Source: Rhizophagus irregularis
Lineage: Eukaryota > Glomeromycota > Glomeromycetes > Glomerales > Glomeraceae
Length of the DNA stretch: 64,000 nucleotides
Assembly (NCBI RefSeq): GCF_026210795.1
Contig: NC_089451.1
Span: 1,162,001 to 1,226,000, forward strand
Direction: 5' to 3'
How positions within the stretch are numbered: the first letter of the stretch is position 1; the number at the start of each line of letters is the position of its first letter. Positions 44,038-54,625 of the stretch are shown piece after piece. Both the position numbers and the translations under genes were made by a program. The notes beneath the pieces are model-generated. The model was not told the DNA's origin, did no database searches, and saw only the letters and a program-made list of their open reading frames with translations.

Positions 44038-45622
44038 ATGAATACAACAACTGAAAACTATATTGGACATGAGGAACTTGTTACTTACTTAAGTGAATGA
44101 AATTTGTCTTATTGCAGATTTTTAAGTCTTAACCATGATACTATTATTGCTTCACTAGCTTCACTAGCACCTATTTCTTCATTAACAATGACCAAATGGC
44201 AAAGCATTGACATTACCTGGTATACTCACTTTTTGGATGAAGCTAAAAGATTATTGGATCCAAATGATTTTATTACAATAAAGGATAAGGTGTGTTTGTT
44301 TTTATTTTGCAAAGCGTGGGTAACTCCTAATATTCACCATGGTCACTTAGGAGAATTACTGTTATGACAACCTTGGTAACCACCCCAAACTCTCATCTCA
44401 GGTGCCCTAACTTTGTCGTTGATAAAGTCTGCTAATTCTGGAGGAGGAATTGGCTATGTACCTTCTTTTATCACTAAATAAAATTAAATGCACTATTAAC
44501 AATTTCTTCTTATAATAGGTAAGCACAGAACATTTGCGATATACCAAAAAGTTACAAACATTTTGGCAAGGAATTATTAAGAAATATGAAAAGGAGAATC
44601 TGCTGGTACCTGCTGAAACCTCTCAGTCAAATGAATCACTTCTTCCAAAATTTTCTGAAACTTCACAACTTACCCTAATATCTGCTGAAACCTTACAACC
44701 AGATGAATCACTTCTTTCAAAAAAATCATTTCTTCCAAAAGTTCCTGAAACTTCACAACTTACTTTGACCTTACAACCAGATGAATCTCTTCTCCCAAAA
44801 AAGACAGTTAAAGTTCCAAATACAGAAACTTTACAATCAGATGCATCACTTCTTTCAAAAATGATAATTAATAAAATTCCTCTTTCTGAATCTTCACAAC
44901 TAAATACACCATCACTTTCAAATAGACAATTAAAAGTTCCTGATAAAATTCTTTCTGAAGTAACACAATTAGATTTACCTATAAAGAACAATAAACTTAT
45001 TAACTTCTGCTATGATATTTTTCATGAACTTGAAAATGAAACTTATGCTAATTTATTTTATAAATATGTTTAAAAATAAGATTATGGAACATCCAATGGA
45101 TCTACTTACTATAAATTCAAAATTAAATACACAAGTTTAAAAAAATTTGAAAAGGATATTCGTTTAATATTTTGCAATTGCTATACATATAATGATGTTG
45201 GAAGTGAAATATATAATTCAGGTGAAGCATTAGAATCTATCTTCGACAAAAAATGGAATGAAAAACTTATCTATCAAAATAAACAAATAAATGACTTAAA
45301 AAGAACAAGAGATAATAATACTGATGATACAGATAGATCCTGGAAGAAACAAAATCAAATTTTAGAACAAAATAAAAATAACTTAATGTATAGACAAGTT
45401 GTTAATGATGCACTTCTTGTTGCTTCAGCATATGAAAACCTTGTTATGGGTAATATTTTACCCTTTATTGAAATTTTAAAAACATTTTTACTAATAAGGT
45501 CAAGGATGTCTTTGTCTATAGCAGATGAATCTATGCTTCAAGCAATTGTTGAGAGTCTTCTGCCATTAAAATATTGTATTCCAGAGCTTTCATTAGTAAT
45601 GTGTTACATAATATATTTGTAA
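44038..45622 (+). pseudogene. Bromodomain gene A, broken and 3'-truncated
   Basis: The start is MNTTTENYIGHEELVTYL. An in-frame TGA follows at 44098-44100, after which the same frame continues to 44289. A 229 bp intron (44290-44518) leads to exon 3, which has a Ser/Leu/Pro-rich stretch of repeated ETLQPDESLL-type units (about 44600-44960) and LINFCYDIFHELE. After a stop at 45073 the bromodomain remnant runs over 45080-45290 with frame changes: MDLLTI, FEKDIRLIF, CNCYTYNDVGSEIYN and LESIFDKKWNEKL. A coiled segment (QILEQNKNNLMYRQVVNDAL) follows, and the gene ends at LSLVM, exactly where gene B continues into a nuclease-like domain. So gene A has lost that domain. Bromodomains bind acetyl-lysine; this copy is probably dead. 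Confidence 0.75.
44290..44518 (+). other. Conserved 229-bp intron of bromodomain gene A
   Basis: GT..AG borders. The intron is closely similar along its whole length to intron 52807-53040 of gene B, and the block around AATTCTGGAGGAGGAATTGG is identical. It is more than twice as long as other introns here. Confidence 0.7.
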
Positions 45623-45701
45623 TGAACATAATATATTCTTATTCTTTTTTTAATATTTGTATCTATAATGTTTTTTTGTTAATTGTTTAATCATATCAAA
45701 C

Positions 45702-46420
45702 TTAAATCTTTTTCATTGGTTTTTCTCCTTTATCTTCATTTTCTTTAACTTCTTCAATTAATAATTCATCATCTTCATATTTCTAAATGCAAAATGAAAC
45801 TAAGATAAAAATCTTCAACATGATAAATAAAGTAAAAACATACCTGCAAGATAATTTTTTCAACAAATTCTATATCCAAAGTAAAATCTGGTAAAATATT
45901 GTCACTGTCTAAATCTTCCCATTTACATTTTTGATGGGTAATATTTTCATCATCATCATCTTTTTCATACTAAGTCCAGATCATGTGATTCTTTTGATCA
46001 ATTAACCATCTCATTCTTGAATCTAATATCAACTTCATTAAATATTGCTTCCTTTGAAACATTCACAACCTCAGCAACAAATATGGGAGTAAAAGGTTGG
46101 CCAAGAAAAGTCAAAAGCTGGGTTTTATTAAGTGAACTATAAATATTTTCAGGTATGAAAGCAATATGTGGTGCTCAAATCTTCTTCTGGCCACTAACAC
46201 TAAAATCATAACCTCCTTGAGATGTGATAACAATACCATTTTGACTAGTTTCAACATTCCAGTTACCAAGTTGTCTAGAAATTTCATGTACAACAGCCTC
46301 ATTAGCAATTGGAGATTGTGGAATAGGAAGTAGCCTTTCATTTTCAAAATTAATATGCGTTTTAAGATATTTGTTAATGTATTCAATCTCCTCTGGGGTG
46401 TAAATATGGGTAAGATCCAA
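45702..46420 (-). pseudogene. Uma2-like (PD-(D/E)XK fold) nuclease gene, broken
   Basis: The minus-strand frame from 46420 has no ATG and begins DLTHIYTPEEIEYINKYL. It holds the pattern of Uma2/DUF820 nucleases: GNWNVETSQNGIVITSQGG, then APHIAFIPENIYSSL and PIFVAEVVNVSKEA, a frame change, then WLIDQKNHMIWTWYEKD and ILPDFTL. A 61 bp intron (45783-45843) separates a short Glu/Lys-rich last exon ending at 45702. One TGA sits just before APH, where relatives have Arg, and the usual catalytic Asp in APDV is His here. Uma2 domains are common in cyanobacteria and appear as expanded families in these fungi. It lies tail to tail with bromodomain gene A, about 80 bp away. Confidence 0.7.
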
Positions 46421-46735
46421 ATTTTTTAATTGATTTCTATATTGATTTCTATAATTTCTATATCTGTTTTATAATATGTTTTATGTTTTATAAATCTGTT
46501 TTGTGATTTTTTTCGCGAACAATAGTTGTTTATTTATGTGTAGATTTTACTATTTGTTTAACTATTTGTTTAAAAATAATTATTAGTAACAAAATTTCTA
46601 ATTTTAACCAGGGGAAATTTCTTCCTAGTCATGTGATTAGTATATGTAGGATCATATGCAACTCTGCTGATATAGTCTGATGGCTTTTACCTGAATAAGA
46701 ATACAGTAATAAATAAAGTTAGTTCAGACCTTTGA
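46421..46735. other. Upstream region of the Uma2-like relic
   Basis: AT-rich with ATTTCTATA repeats near 46433-46465. No gene is seen. Confidence 0.4.
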
Positions 46736-46764
46736 AAAAAAATTTCATTCTACACTAGTCTCTA

Positions 46765-46890
46765 AGCCCTAACCCTAATCCTTAACCTTAATCCCTAACT
46801 TTAATCCCAACCCTAACCATAAGTCTATAACCTAACCCTAACCTAACCCTAATCCTAACTAATTCTAACAATCCTAACCTCCAGTAACCT
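46765..46890. repeat. Degenerate telomere-like (CCCTAA)n tract, interstitial
   Basis: More than ten imperfect CCCTAA, CCTAA and TCCTAA units stand in a row, including AACCCTAACCTAACCCTAAT. The unit matches the TTAGGG telomere repeat common in fungi. The tract is decayed and lies well inside the window. Confidence 0.7.
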
Positions 46891-47189
46891 AATTACAATC
46901 TTAATCATGGAAGTTTATATTCTACAAATGTAAATTAACCTTTGAAATGTCATCAGCATAGTTTTAGGTACTTTCAATATGAAAAAATCTGATGCAATCA
47001 AAATGTAAAGCAAATATTTTCATTTTATTAATACAGTTAACATACAATCTATAATGCATACAATAGATAGCAATTTACATGATCTAATTAATGAATAAAT
47101 AGCATTTCATCCCATTTGCAAATGTACAATCAACAATACATGTATTGAAATAATTTACACATTCTGGCTAATGAACTGACATGTTACCC

Positions 47190-48060
47190 TATTTATGCCC
47201 TTTTTCCCTACAATTTTGACAAGTCTTTCACTTGTTTTTTTTATTATTATTACTTCCACTTGCATTGTTATTTGACATTTGGTTATTATCACCTAATGGT
47301 TGTAAATGTTGTCATTTTCTAGTATGCTGTTCTTGAATCTCAATACATATCTTTACTCTTTCAACTGGCCTTCTTTTTCTTGTTGTAATTATAGGATTTT
47401 TGATGTTAAAATTGATTTCTTCTATATTCTGACCTGATTCTAGAATTGCTTGTTTATCTGATATAAATCCATGGCAAATACCTATAAATTCATCATAAGA
47501 ATTAGTGGCAATTGCGATGTCAAGTCTTTTCACATTAAAACCATATTCTTTGCCATATTTTCATCATGTACAGTTAATTTCTCTTGAATTTTGATTGTAG
47601 AATTCAGCACCATGAATTTGTTTAATATAATCAAACTTATACACTGAGTATTAATCATTATTCTGTTCTTGATTTAAATTTATACATAGAATTATAGGTG
47701 ATTGCTGCCAAATATTATTATTTCTATCAATTATTTCATCCTTATAGCAACATGATGCAATAAGAACTATATGCCATTTAGCTTGAGTTGAACATCATAA
47801 AATCTTGTGAAAATGGTGACATGGATATCCATGTGTTATAAGAAAATTACATGTACAACAATGTGATCCATCCACTAACAAAATAATATAATGAGTTTTG
47901 GTTCCACAAGATTTAACCAATCACCAAATTTCTAAAATTTGATCTAAACCAATTTTAGAAATGACATCAGTGAGGTGCACTTTAACAACTTCATAGTTGT
48001 TTTCTCTCATTCTTTCATTATAATCAATATTTGTTTGTTCCTATTAAGTGTTAATTAATA
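47190..48060 (-). mobile_element. MULE/FAR1-type transposase relic (SWIM finger and C-tail)
   Basis: Read on the minus strand from about 48040: YNERMRENNYEVVKVHLTD, then a SWIM zinc finger, CTCNFLITHGYPCHHF (CxC...CxH; about 47840-47890), then a region with AKWHIVLIASCCYKDEI, then RLDIAIATNSYDEFIGICHG (ORF at 47312-47533) and a basic RKRRPVERVK tail with a CQNCREKGH knuckle near 47205-47235. Stops and frame changes break it. The catalytic DDE core upstream is not visible. SWIM-containing transposases of the Mutator superfamily fit this order. Confidence 0.65.
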
Positions 48061-48168
48061 TGAATAAACAAATAATTCTCTAAAGGAATAATAATAATTA
48101 CCTGTATTATAGAATCAATAATTGTTACGTCCATCTTAAAACCATCATAATAAAAACACCCTTGCATT

Positions 48169-48198
48169 TAATATCAATATCAATATCAATATCAATAA
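48169..48198. repeat. (ATATCA)n microsatellite
   Basis: About five perfect 6 bp units. Confidence 0.85.
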
Positions 48199-48347
48199 TA
48201 TAAAAAATGTACCCTATACTTAGCGCATAAGAGTTAACCAAATTAGTCTTCCTTTCCAAGATAGCACAATTTATAGCATAACAACTAATTACAAGGAATA
48301 TCCCTATTAAAATGAAGATCACCTGATATCGTTAACTATATAACGTG

Positions 48348-48970
48348 CCCTATAAAAAATAAATATCCAGAAATTGTCTATGTAATGTCTGGAAATAATC
48401 CAGAAAATATTTGATATGTCCAGAAATTATCCAGTTATTTGACACAATTTAATTTTCAAAATTTTGTAATATCCAGTTTCTGTCCAGAATATATCCAGTA
48501 TTATAATTCAGGATAATTTCAGGACAGACAAACCTGACCAAATTCTGGACATAACAAAATTTAGACAATTTAAACTGGACATAACTAAATTCTGGACAAA
48601 TTCAAAATGTTGGTTTCTAAAAAAGGATAAATTAATTTTATAAAAAAATGTAAAAAGCAAAAAATTGACATTCTAAACCTTCTTTGTCATATTAATTAAA
48701 ATTACAGAGAAGGCAAAAATACTATAAATCTATAATATAATTTAAGTTAAAGTAAATATAGTGATGATCATCAGCATCTGCTAATCATTTTTCATGGCAA
48801 ATTCTTGACATATCTGAATTCTAGACAAATTCTGGACATATTCTAAATGTTGGAAACAGTCAAGATTTGGAACATTTCCTACACATTTTCCAGACAGTAA
48901 AAATGTCCAGAATTTGCAAAAATTATCTGAATATTTTTGGACATATTCCGAACATTTATTTTTTATAGGG
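48348..48970. mobile_element. 623-bp foldback element with TCCAGAA subterminal repeats
   Basis: Inverted termini CCCTATAAAAAATAAAT and ATTTATTTTTTATAGGG bound it exactly. GTG stands directly outside both ends, a possible 3 bp duplication. The interior is packed with GTCCAGAAATTATCC-type motifs in the left part and TGGACATA-type motifs in the right. There is no coding capacity, so it is a non-autonomous DNA transposon. Confidence 0.7.
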
Positions 48971-49294
48971 GTGATTTGTATATGGTGTCAATTACCAGCT
49001 GATGGATATTTTAATTTCAAATGCTCCCAATGATTTTCATAAACAATGAGTAGTATCTGGAAATTCTAAACTTATTGCATTGGGCTATTGCTGGATTAGA
49101 ATCAGTAAATACAACTTTTGGTATAAGATCATTAGTACTTTTTTAATCATATTAATGCCCAAATGAAACTTCCTTCTGTTTCATCTTCAAGTAATAAAAA
49201 AAATTGCCATTTTAGGCAAAATCAGTAATTTTAACATACAAGAACTAGTATTATTTAAGTAGCAGGAGTTAGTATTAACCAATCTGTCCATATT

Positions 49295-49739
49295 GGCATG
49301 CACGTCTGAAATGTGTGCCAGGTTGACAGTATAGTGTAGTGCAGTAATTTTAAAAAAGATTTAAGGATTTTCTTTTTAATATAAAGCTTTCAAATTTACA
49401 CATTAGATGTATTTTCATCTGTTTTACAAAATTTACTTATAAATGGAAGAATGTTTTGGAAGTAGATTTTGACTTTAGTATATAACAACCGATTTTATCA
49501 TCATTGCTGATTATTTCCAAAATTGGATTTGTTGAAAGAACAGTTTTTGTTAAATAACTTGAAAATGGCCTTCTAAACCACTTGTATATGCTCTAAGTAA
49601 ATTTGCAGAGCGGACAAAAATACACCTAATGCAAGAATTTAAAGGTTTTATTTTAAATAAAAAAAATTGCAATTTAATTTTTTGGAAAAATCGCTGCGCC
49701 ACACTGCGCTGTCAACCTGGCACACATTTCAGACATGCC
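49295..49739. mobile_element. 445-bp inverted-repeat element
   Basis: The arms contain TCTGAAATGTGTGCCAGG followed by TTGACAG at 49305-49329 and the exact reverse complement at about 49709-49733. Outside these, GGCATG (49295) faces CATGCC (49734-49739). The similarity continues inward as CAGTRTRGYGCAG. The interior is AT-rich and non-coding. Confidence 0.65.
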
Positions 49740-50051
49740 ATCGGCACCATAGGTGACAGGATCACCAAATAATAATAGCCTTATATTATTATTTTGATAA
49801 CTTATATCTTATAATTGGAAAGTTATAAAAAAAAGATTTATTTAAATTACAAACTAAGAAACTTGTAAAATATTTTACCACTCTAGTCTTAGTGTTTAAA
49901 TAAATCTAAAAAAAATAAAATAAGGAACAATTTCTTTTGAATGCATAATATAAAATATCACTTAATAAAAACTAGTTAATTTTCATTTGTTTAAATATCT
50001 AAATAATTAAATATTAAATAAAATTAATTTTAATTGCAAAATTAATTCCTT

Positions 50052-51219
50052 TTATATATCATAGTACATACCTAATGACCTCAAATCTTTAATTATACAA
50101 TCATTCAAATCTGAATGACTTGCATGATATGCTTGTGAATTTTCACTTTCAAGAATTTCATTCAATTTTTTACTAGTAAAATCAAGTAAGCGACTTGTAT
50201 AACATGCTTTAGGATGAGATTTAGTAGCAAAATTGTTATGCCCAATTGGTGCATTTATAAATTCCATAATGTTGCTTTTTAATTCTTCACTGACATCATT
50301 ATTGTAAGGACGGAAAATCCATTTTCCAATAATATTTAATACTTCTTTAGAAGATGGCCTTTTTGATGAATCTTCATTCCAACATTTTTTCATTAAATCT
50401 ACATAACATTGTGGAGTATTTTCAATAATTTCAGGACGTTCACCTTTACAAATATTTAAACTAAATTGAAGATCATGTACTCTATCATTAAATGGTGGTA
50501 TTCCAGATGTAAACTTCCACATAATCAAAGAAAAACTATATATATCACTAGCTGGAGTATAAGATTTGCCTCGTAAAACTTCAGGAGCCATAAATGGAAT
50601 TACACCATAAATATCATACTTTTTCAAAAATGATTTTACAGGTTGACATAATCCTAAATCACTAATATAAATTTTAACCTTATTATGATTTAAAATATTA
50701 CCATCATGAAAATCACAATGAATCAGATTTTATCCATGTATCTTACTAAGTCCAGAAATAATTTCGTACAACATATACAATTTTTGATTCCAATTATTTT
50801 TGACTATTCTTGTTAAATTTTCTCTTAAATTACCTTTATTTGCATAATACATTACTACCATATATTCTGATGTATTTGAATCTTCCGTGAATCCATAAAT
50901 ATTTATAATATCATTTGAACTTCATTAAAACACTTGTATGATATTCTCACTATAAAAAATAATAATAATTTATTAATAATATAAATAAAGTTTAATTTAA
51001 ATTAAAAGTAGAAAATAATATACTATCATACTTCTTTTAAAAATTCATTTAAATTTTCATTTAAATTCTTGTGACATTTAAGAATTACTTCTTCATCTCC
51101 ATTATTCTTTAACCAAATAGCTTTGTATATAGTACCAAATCCTCCTTCATTATGATATTCAACACTATTAAATTTGTCAAAAGGAATCCATCTTAATTTT
51201 TTTTCAAGAATAAAATCAT
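50052..51219 (-). pseudogene. Tyrosine-kinase-like kinase gene, broken
   Basis: The N-lobe exon (51219-51032) has EYHNEGGFGTIYKAIW and the VILKCH lysine. An 82 bp intron (50950-51031) follows. The next exon opens with an in-frame TGA, changes frame within the following 40 bases, and then reads YMVVMYYANKGNLRENL. A TAA interrupts KIHG/NLIHCDFHDGN just before the catalytic loop. The C-lobe is open from 50627 to 50052: DLGLC, GVIPFMAPEVLRGKSY, SDIYSFSLIMWKFTSG, CWNEDSSKRPS and a C-tail of the same type as in the split kinase at 17.0-26.8 kb. The N-terminal Cys motif exon is not visible upstream. At least three lesions are present. Confidence 0.85.
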
Positions 51220-51299
51220 CTATAATTGTAAATTTAAATAATTAAAATTATATTATAGTTACACAAAGTTTAAAAAATTACTTATAAGTAAACTTATTT

Positions 51300-52420
51300 A
51301 AAAATTGAAAATTTTTTCTTAAAATTATAATTTTTAGCTTATAATCATACCTCCTTTATTTGAAAATGCAATAAAATTTTTATTTTCACATATTTTCTCA
51401 AAATTTTTTTTTTTTATTAAATAATACTAGATTACAGTAATTAGAAAACAGCAATAATAATTGCTAAATTTGTATCATATAATGCTTTTTTAAATAAATA
51501 AACTCGTATAATGTTTTTTAATAAATAATTTTTTTTAATATATAATGCTTTTATTTTAATAAATAAATTCATATAATGTTTTTTTTTAATAAATAAATTC
51601 ATATAATATTTTTTTAGTAAAAAAATTTAATAAATTCGGGTATATAATTTTTTTTAATAAATCAATTCATGTAATATATATTTTAATAAGTAAACTCATT
51701 AATTTTTTTTAATAATTAAATTTGTATAATGTTTTTAAATAATCACTAAATTTGTATAAATGCTTTTTTTTAATAAATAAACTCGTATAATTTTTTAATA
51801 TATAATGCTTTTGTTCTTTAATAAATAAATTTAATCAATTCGGGTATATGTATTTTTTTTAACAAAATAAAATTCGGATATATTAATAAAATTTGGATAT
51901 ATATATATATATTTTAATAAAATTCAAATATATTATAATTAATTTGAATATATATATTCGGGTAACATTATTTGGCACAATATATTTCAACTCATTTCAA
52001 ATTGTTTAACTTTTAAACGCATGATATGTTACTTTCGCAGTCAGTATGTATTTGTCAAAATATATATATTATCTGTAACACCTACTGTACATGTATTATT
52101 CACAATATCAACGTGTTTAAATTATTTCATCTTTTAAATGCATATATGTCAAAATGCGTCAAAATGATGAAAGTTGAGTCATTTGCTAAACAAAATAATT
52201 GAAATTAAAATGAAATTACCTTTAATCTCTTAAGCTATATATGTCTAAATTCTAATGACATAATTTTAATCAAGAATTATATTATACCATATTTGGCAAA
52301 ATGATTAAATTCTTGTTAATATGATAAATAATAGATTTAATTATTATAATTGTAGTGTTAATTTTTTTCATTTTGATATATCAATATGTCAGTCTGAGTC
52401 ATACTATCTACAAAGGATTC
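51300..52420. repeat. AT-only low-complexity region with TTTAATAAATAAA units
   Basis: Irregular repeats of ATAATGCTTTTTTTAATA and AATAAATTCATATAATG cover 51420-51960. The rest, up to the conserved TATA-like element, is plain AT-rich DNA without coding signal. Confidence 0.6.
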
Positions 52421-52436
52421 TTTTTATATTTAAGAC
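52421..52436 (+). promoter_or_regulatory. Conserved TATA-like element upstream of bromodomain gene B
   Basis: TTTTTATATTTAAGAC is identical to the copy upstream of gene A and lies about 84 bp before the ATG. Confidence 0.45.
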
Positions 52437-52519
52437 ATCAATTTCTCTTTTTTTCTATATCAATCAACTCCTTAATTTTTAAACTCTCAATTATCAATAT
52501 TTTTTTACCAATTTTAAAC

Positions 52520-54625
52520 ATGAACACATCTGAAGATTTCATTGGTCAAAATGGTAATCTTACGAACTGTATTTTAACTTGTAAATTATAATATCAATAA
52601 TTAACCAATTCTTTCAATTTTTTTAGCTCTTATCTCTTATTTATCAGATAATAATAGGACAACAAAGTCATATCGGGGGTTCTTAAAAAATCATCGTGAT
52701 ATTAATTGATACTACTTTAACTTTAAACAATTGGAAAAATCTTGATAATATTTGGACTGTTCGTTTTTTAAGAAAAGAAAAAGATTTTCCTGATTTAAAA
52801 AATAAGGTGTGTTTTTTTTTATTTTGCAAAGTTAGGGTAACCCCTAGAGTTAATTAGAACTTGACTTAGGGAATTTACTGGATTTGACAAGTCTTGGTAA
52901 CCACTCCAAGTTTCTCGGTTCAGGTGTCCTAACTTTGTAGTTGATATAAGTCTGCTAATTCTGGAGGAGGAATTGGCTATGTACCTTCTATCACTAAATA
53001 AATTTTAAACACACTACTAATAAACTGTTTCCTATAATAGGTAATTGCAGAACGATTTCGGTATGCAAAAACATTAAAAATATTTTGGCAAGAAATTATT
53101 AAAGAATACAAAGAAAATTATATACCTACTGAAGAAAATAATGAAAAAGAAAATATAGTGCTTGCTGATTCTTCTTATTCACAAAAAAATATTGAAAATT
53201 TTGATAATAATCACTTTATTCCTATTAAAAACCAATCCATTTCTAATTCAAAAAAGAATATCAATGAAAAAAAAAATATAGTATCTGTTGAAAATTCTGA
53301 TGATAATTACTTTTTATTTCTATTAAAAACCAATCCATTTCTAATTCATCTCATTCAAAAAAAAATATTGAAATTCCTATCAAAAATCATTTTATTTCTA
53401 CCACTGAAAATCATTCTAAAAATTCTCAACTTATTAACTTTTGTTATGATATTCTTCAAGAACTTGATATTAAATCTAATATTCATCCATTTTATGAAAT
53501 TTCAAATGAGAATATAAAAAATTCAATGGATTTATTTACAATAATTTTAAAATTAGAAAATAATCAATATGCAAGTATTGAAGAATTTGAAAAAGATATT
53601 CGTCTTGTATTTCGTAATTGTTATATATATAATGATATAGGAAGTGAAATGCATATTTTAGGAGAAGAATTGGAATCAACCTTTAATAAGATTTGGACTG
53701 AAAAAATTGATTTTCAAGTTAAACAAAAAGAAAATTTAAAAAGAACACGAAATAATGATACTGATTCTTCATCTGGTAAATAATATTTTTATTATTTTTA
53801 TTATTTTTATTATTTTTATATTATTTATTAACTTTTTATAATTATTATTTAGAACTTGTAACAAAACAAATTCAAATTTTAGAACAAAATAAAGATAAGT
53901 TAGTATATAGACAAGTTGTAAATGATGCTCTTCTTATTGCTTCAGCATATGAAAATCTTGTTGCAAATAATATTTTACCTTTTATTGAACTTTTAAAAAC
54001 ATTTTTATCAACAAGATCACAAATATCATTATCTTCTGCAAAGTGCAAATGAACCTGTTCTTCAAGCAATTGTTGAAAATCTTTTACCATTAAAATATCG
54101 TATTCCTGAATTATCATTAGTAATGGATGGTACAAAATTAAAAGGATTTGGTCGATTTGGATATTCAGATATTTTTATCTTAAAAGGAATAGGAAATAAT
54201 AATATTAGTTTAGAATTAAAATATATTCCATTAGTTGGATTAATTAAAAATCAAAAAAAGAAGTTTAATACAAATGATTTAGAAAATTTAGATAAAATTA
54301 TTGAAAAAGAAGATGAAAAAATTCTATTAAAAAGATCATATGAATATTGGTCAAAAGAATATAATGAAACTAAAAAAATAACTATAGAAGAAATATTAAA
54401 TAATGGAATTAAACAATTGAAATCATATATGAATATTATTTCAAAAGGAAATTCAAATGATTATTATAGTTCAGGAATATTTGATAAAAGAATTAAAATA
54501 ACTAAATCAAATCCTAAATTCCTAATAAATTAAAAGGATTTGTTATATTAGTAATTGGTTTTCGACGTATTTTATGGAAATCTGTTGAAGAAATAACATC
54601 TAATTATTTATATGAAAAAATTTAA
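52520..54625 (+). pseudogene. Bromodomain plus PD-(D/E)XK-like nuclease gene B, frameshifted
   Basis: Exon 1 is 52520-52553 (MNTSEDFIGQN), with introns at 52554-52626, 52807-53040 and 53776-53852. Exon 3 (53041-53775) has an Asn/Ser/Lys-rich linker, LINFCYDILQELD and a good C-terminal bromodomain half (53526-53750: MDLFTIILKLENNQYAS, FRNCYIYNDIGSEMH, LESTFNKIWTEK). Exon 4 starts ELVTKQIQILEQNKDKLVYR and continues into a domain with FGYSDIFI...ISLELKYIPLVG, the D...ExK spacing of PD-(D/E)XK nucleases, then WSKEYNETKKITIEEILNNG, and ends GFVILVIGFRRILW...NYLYEKI. Frame changes fall in exon 2 (near 52710), exon 3 (near 53315), exon 4 (near 54040) and near 54520. The domain order is clear although the copy is broken. 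The function of such a fusion is not known to me. Confidence 0.75.
52807..53040 (+). other. Conserved 234-bp intron of bromodomain gene B
   Basis: Partner of 44290-44518. Shared blocks include TATTTTGCAAAG, TTGGTAACCAC, CCTAACTTTGT, the identical AATTCTGGAGGAGGAATTGG and ATCACTAAATAAA. Confidence 0.7.

Noticed and set aside
44623-44991. 122-codon minus-strand frame
   Set aside because: Antisense of the repeated Ser/Leu/Pro-rich linker of bromodomain gene A.
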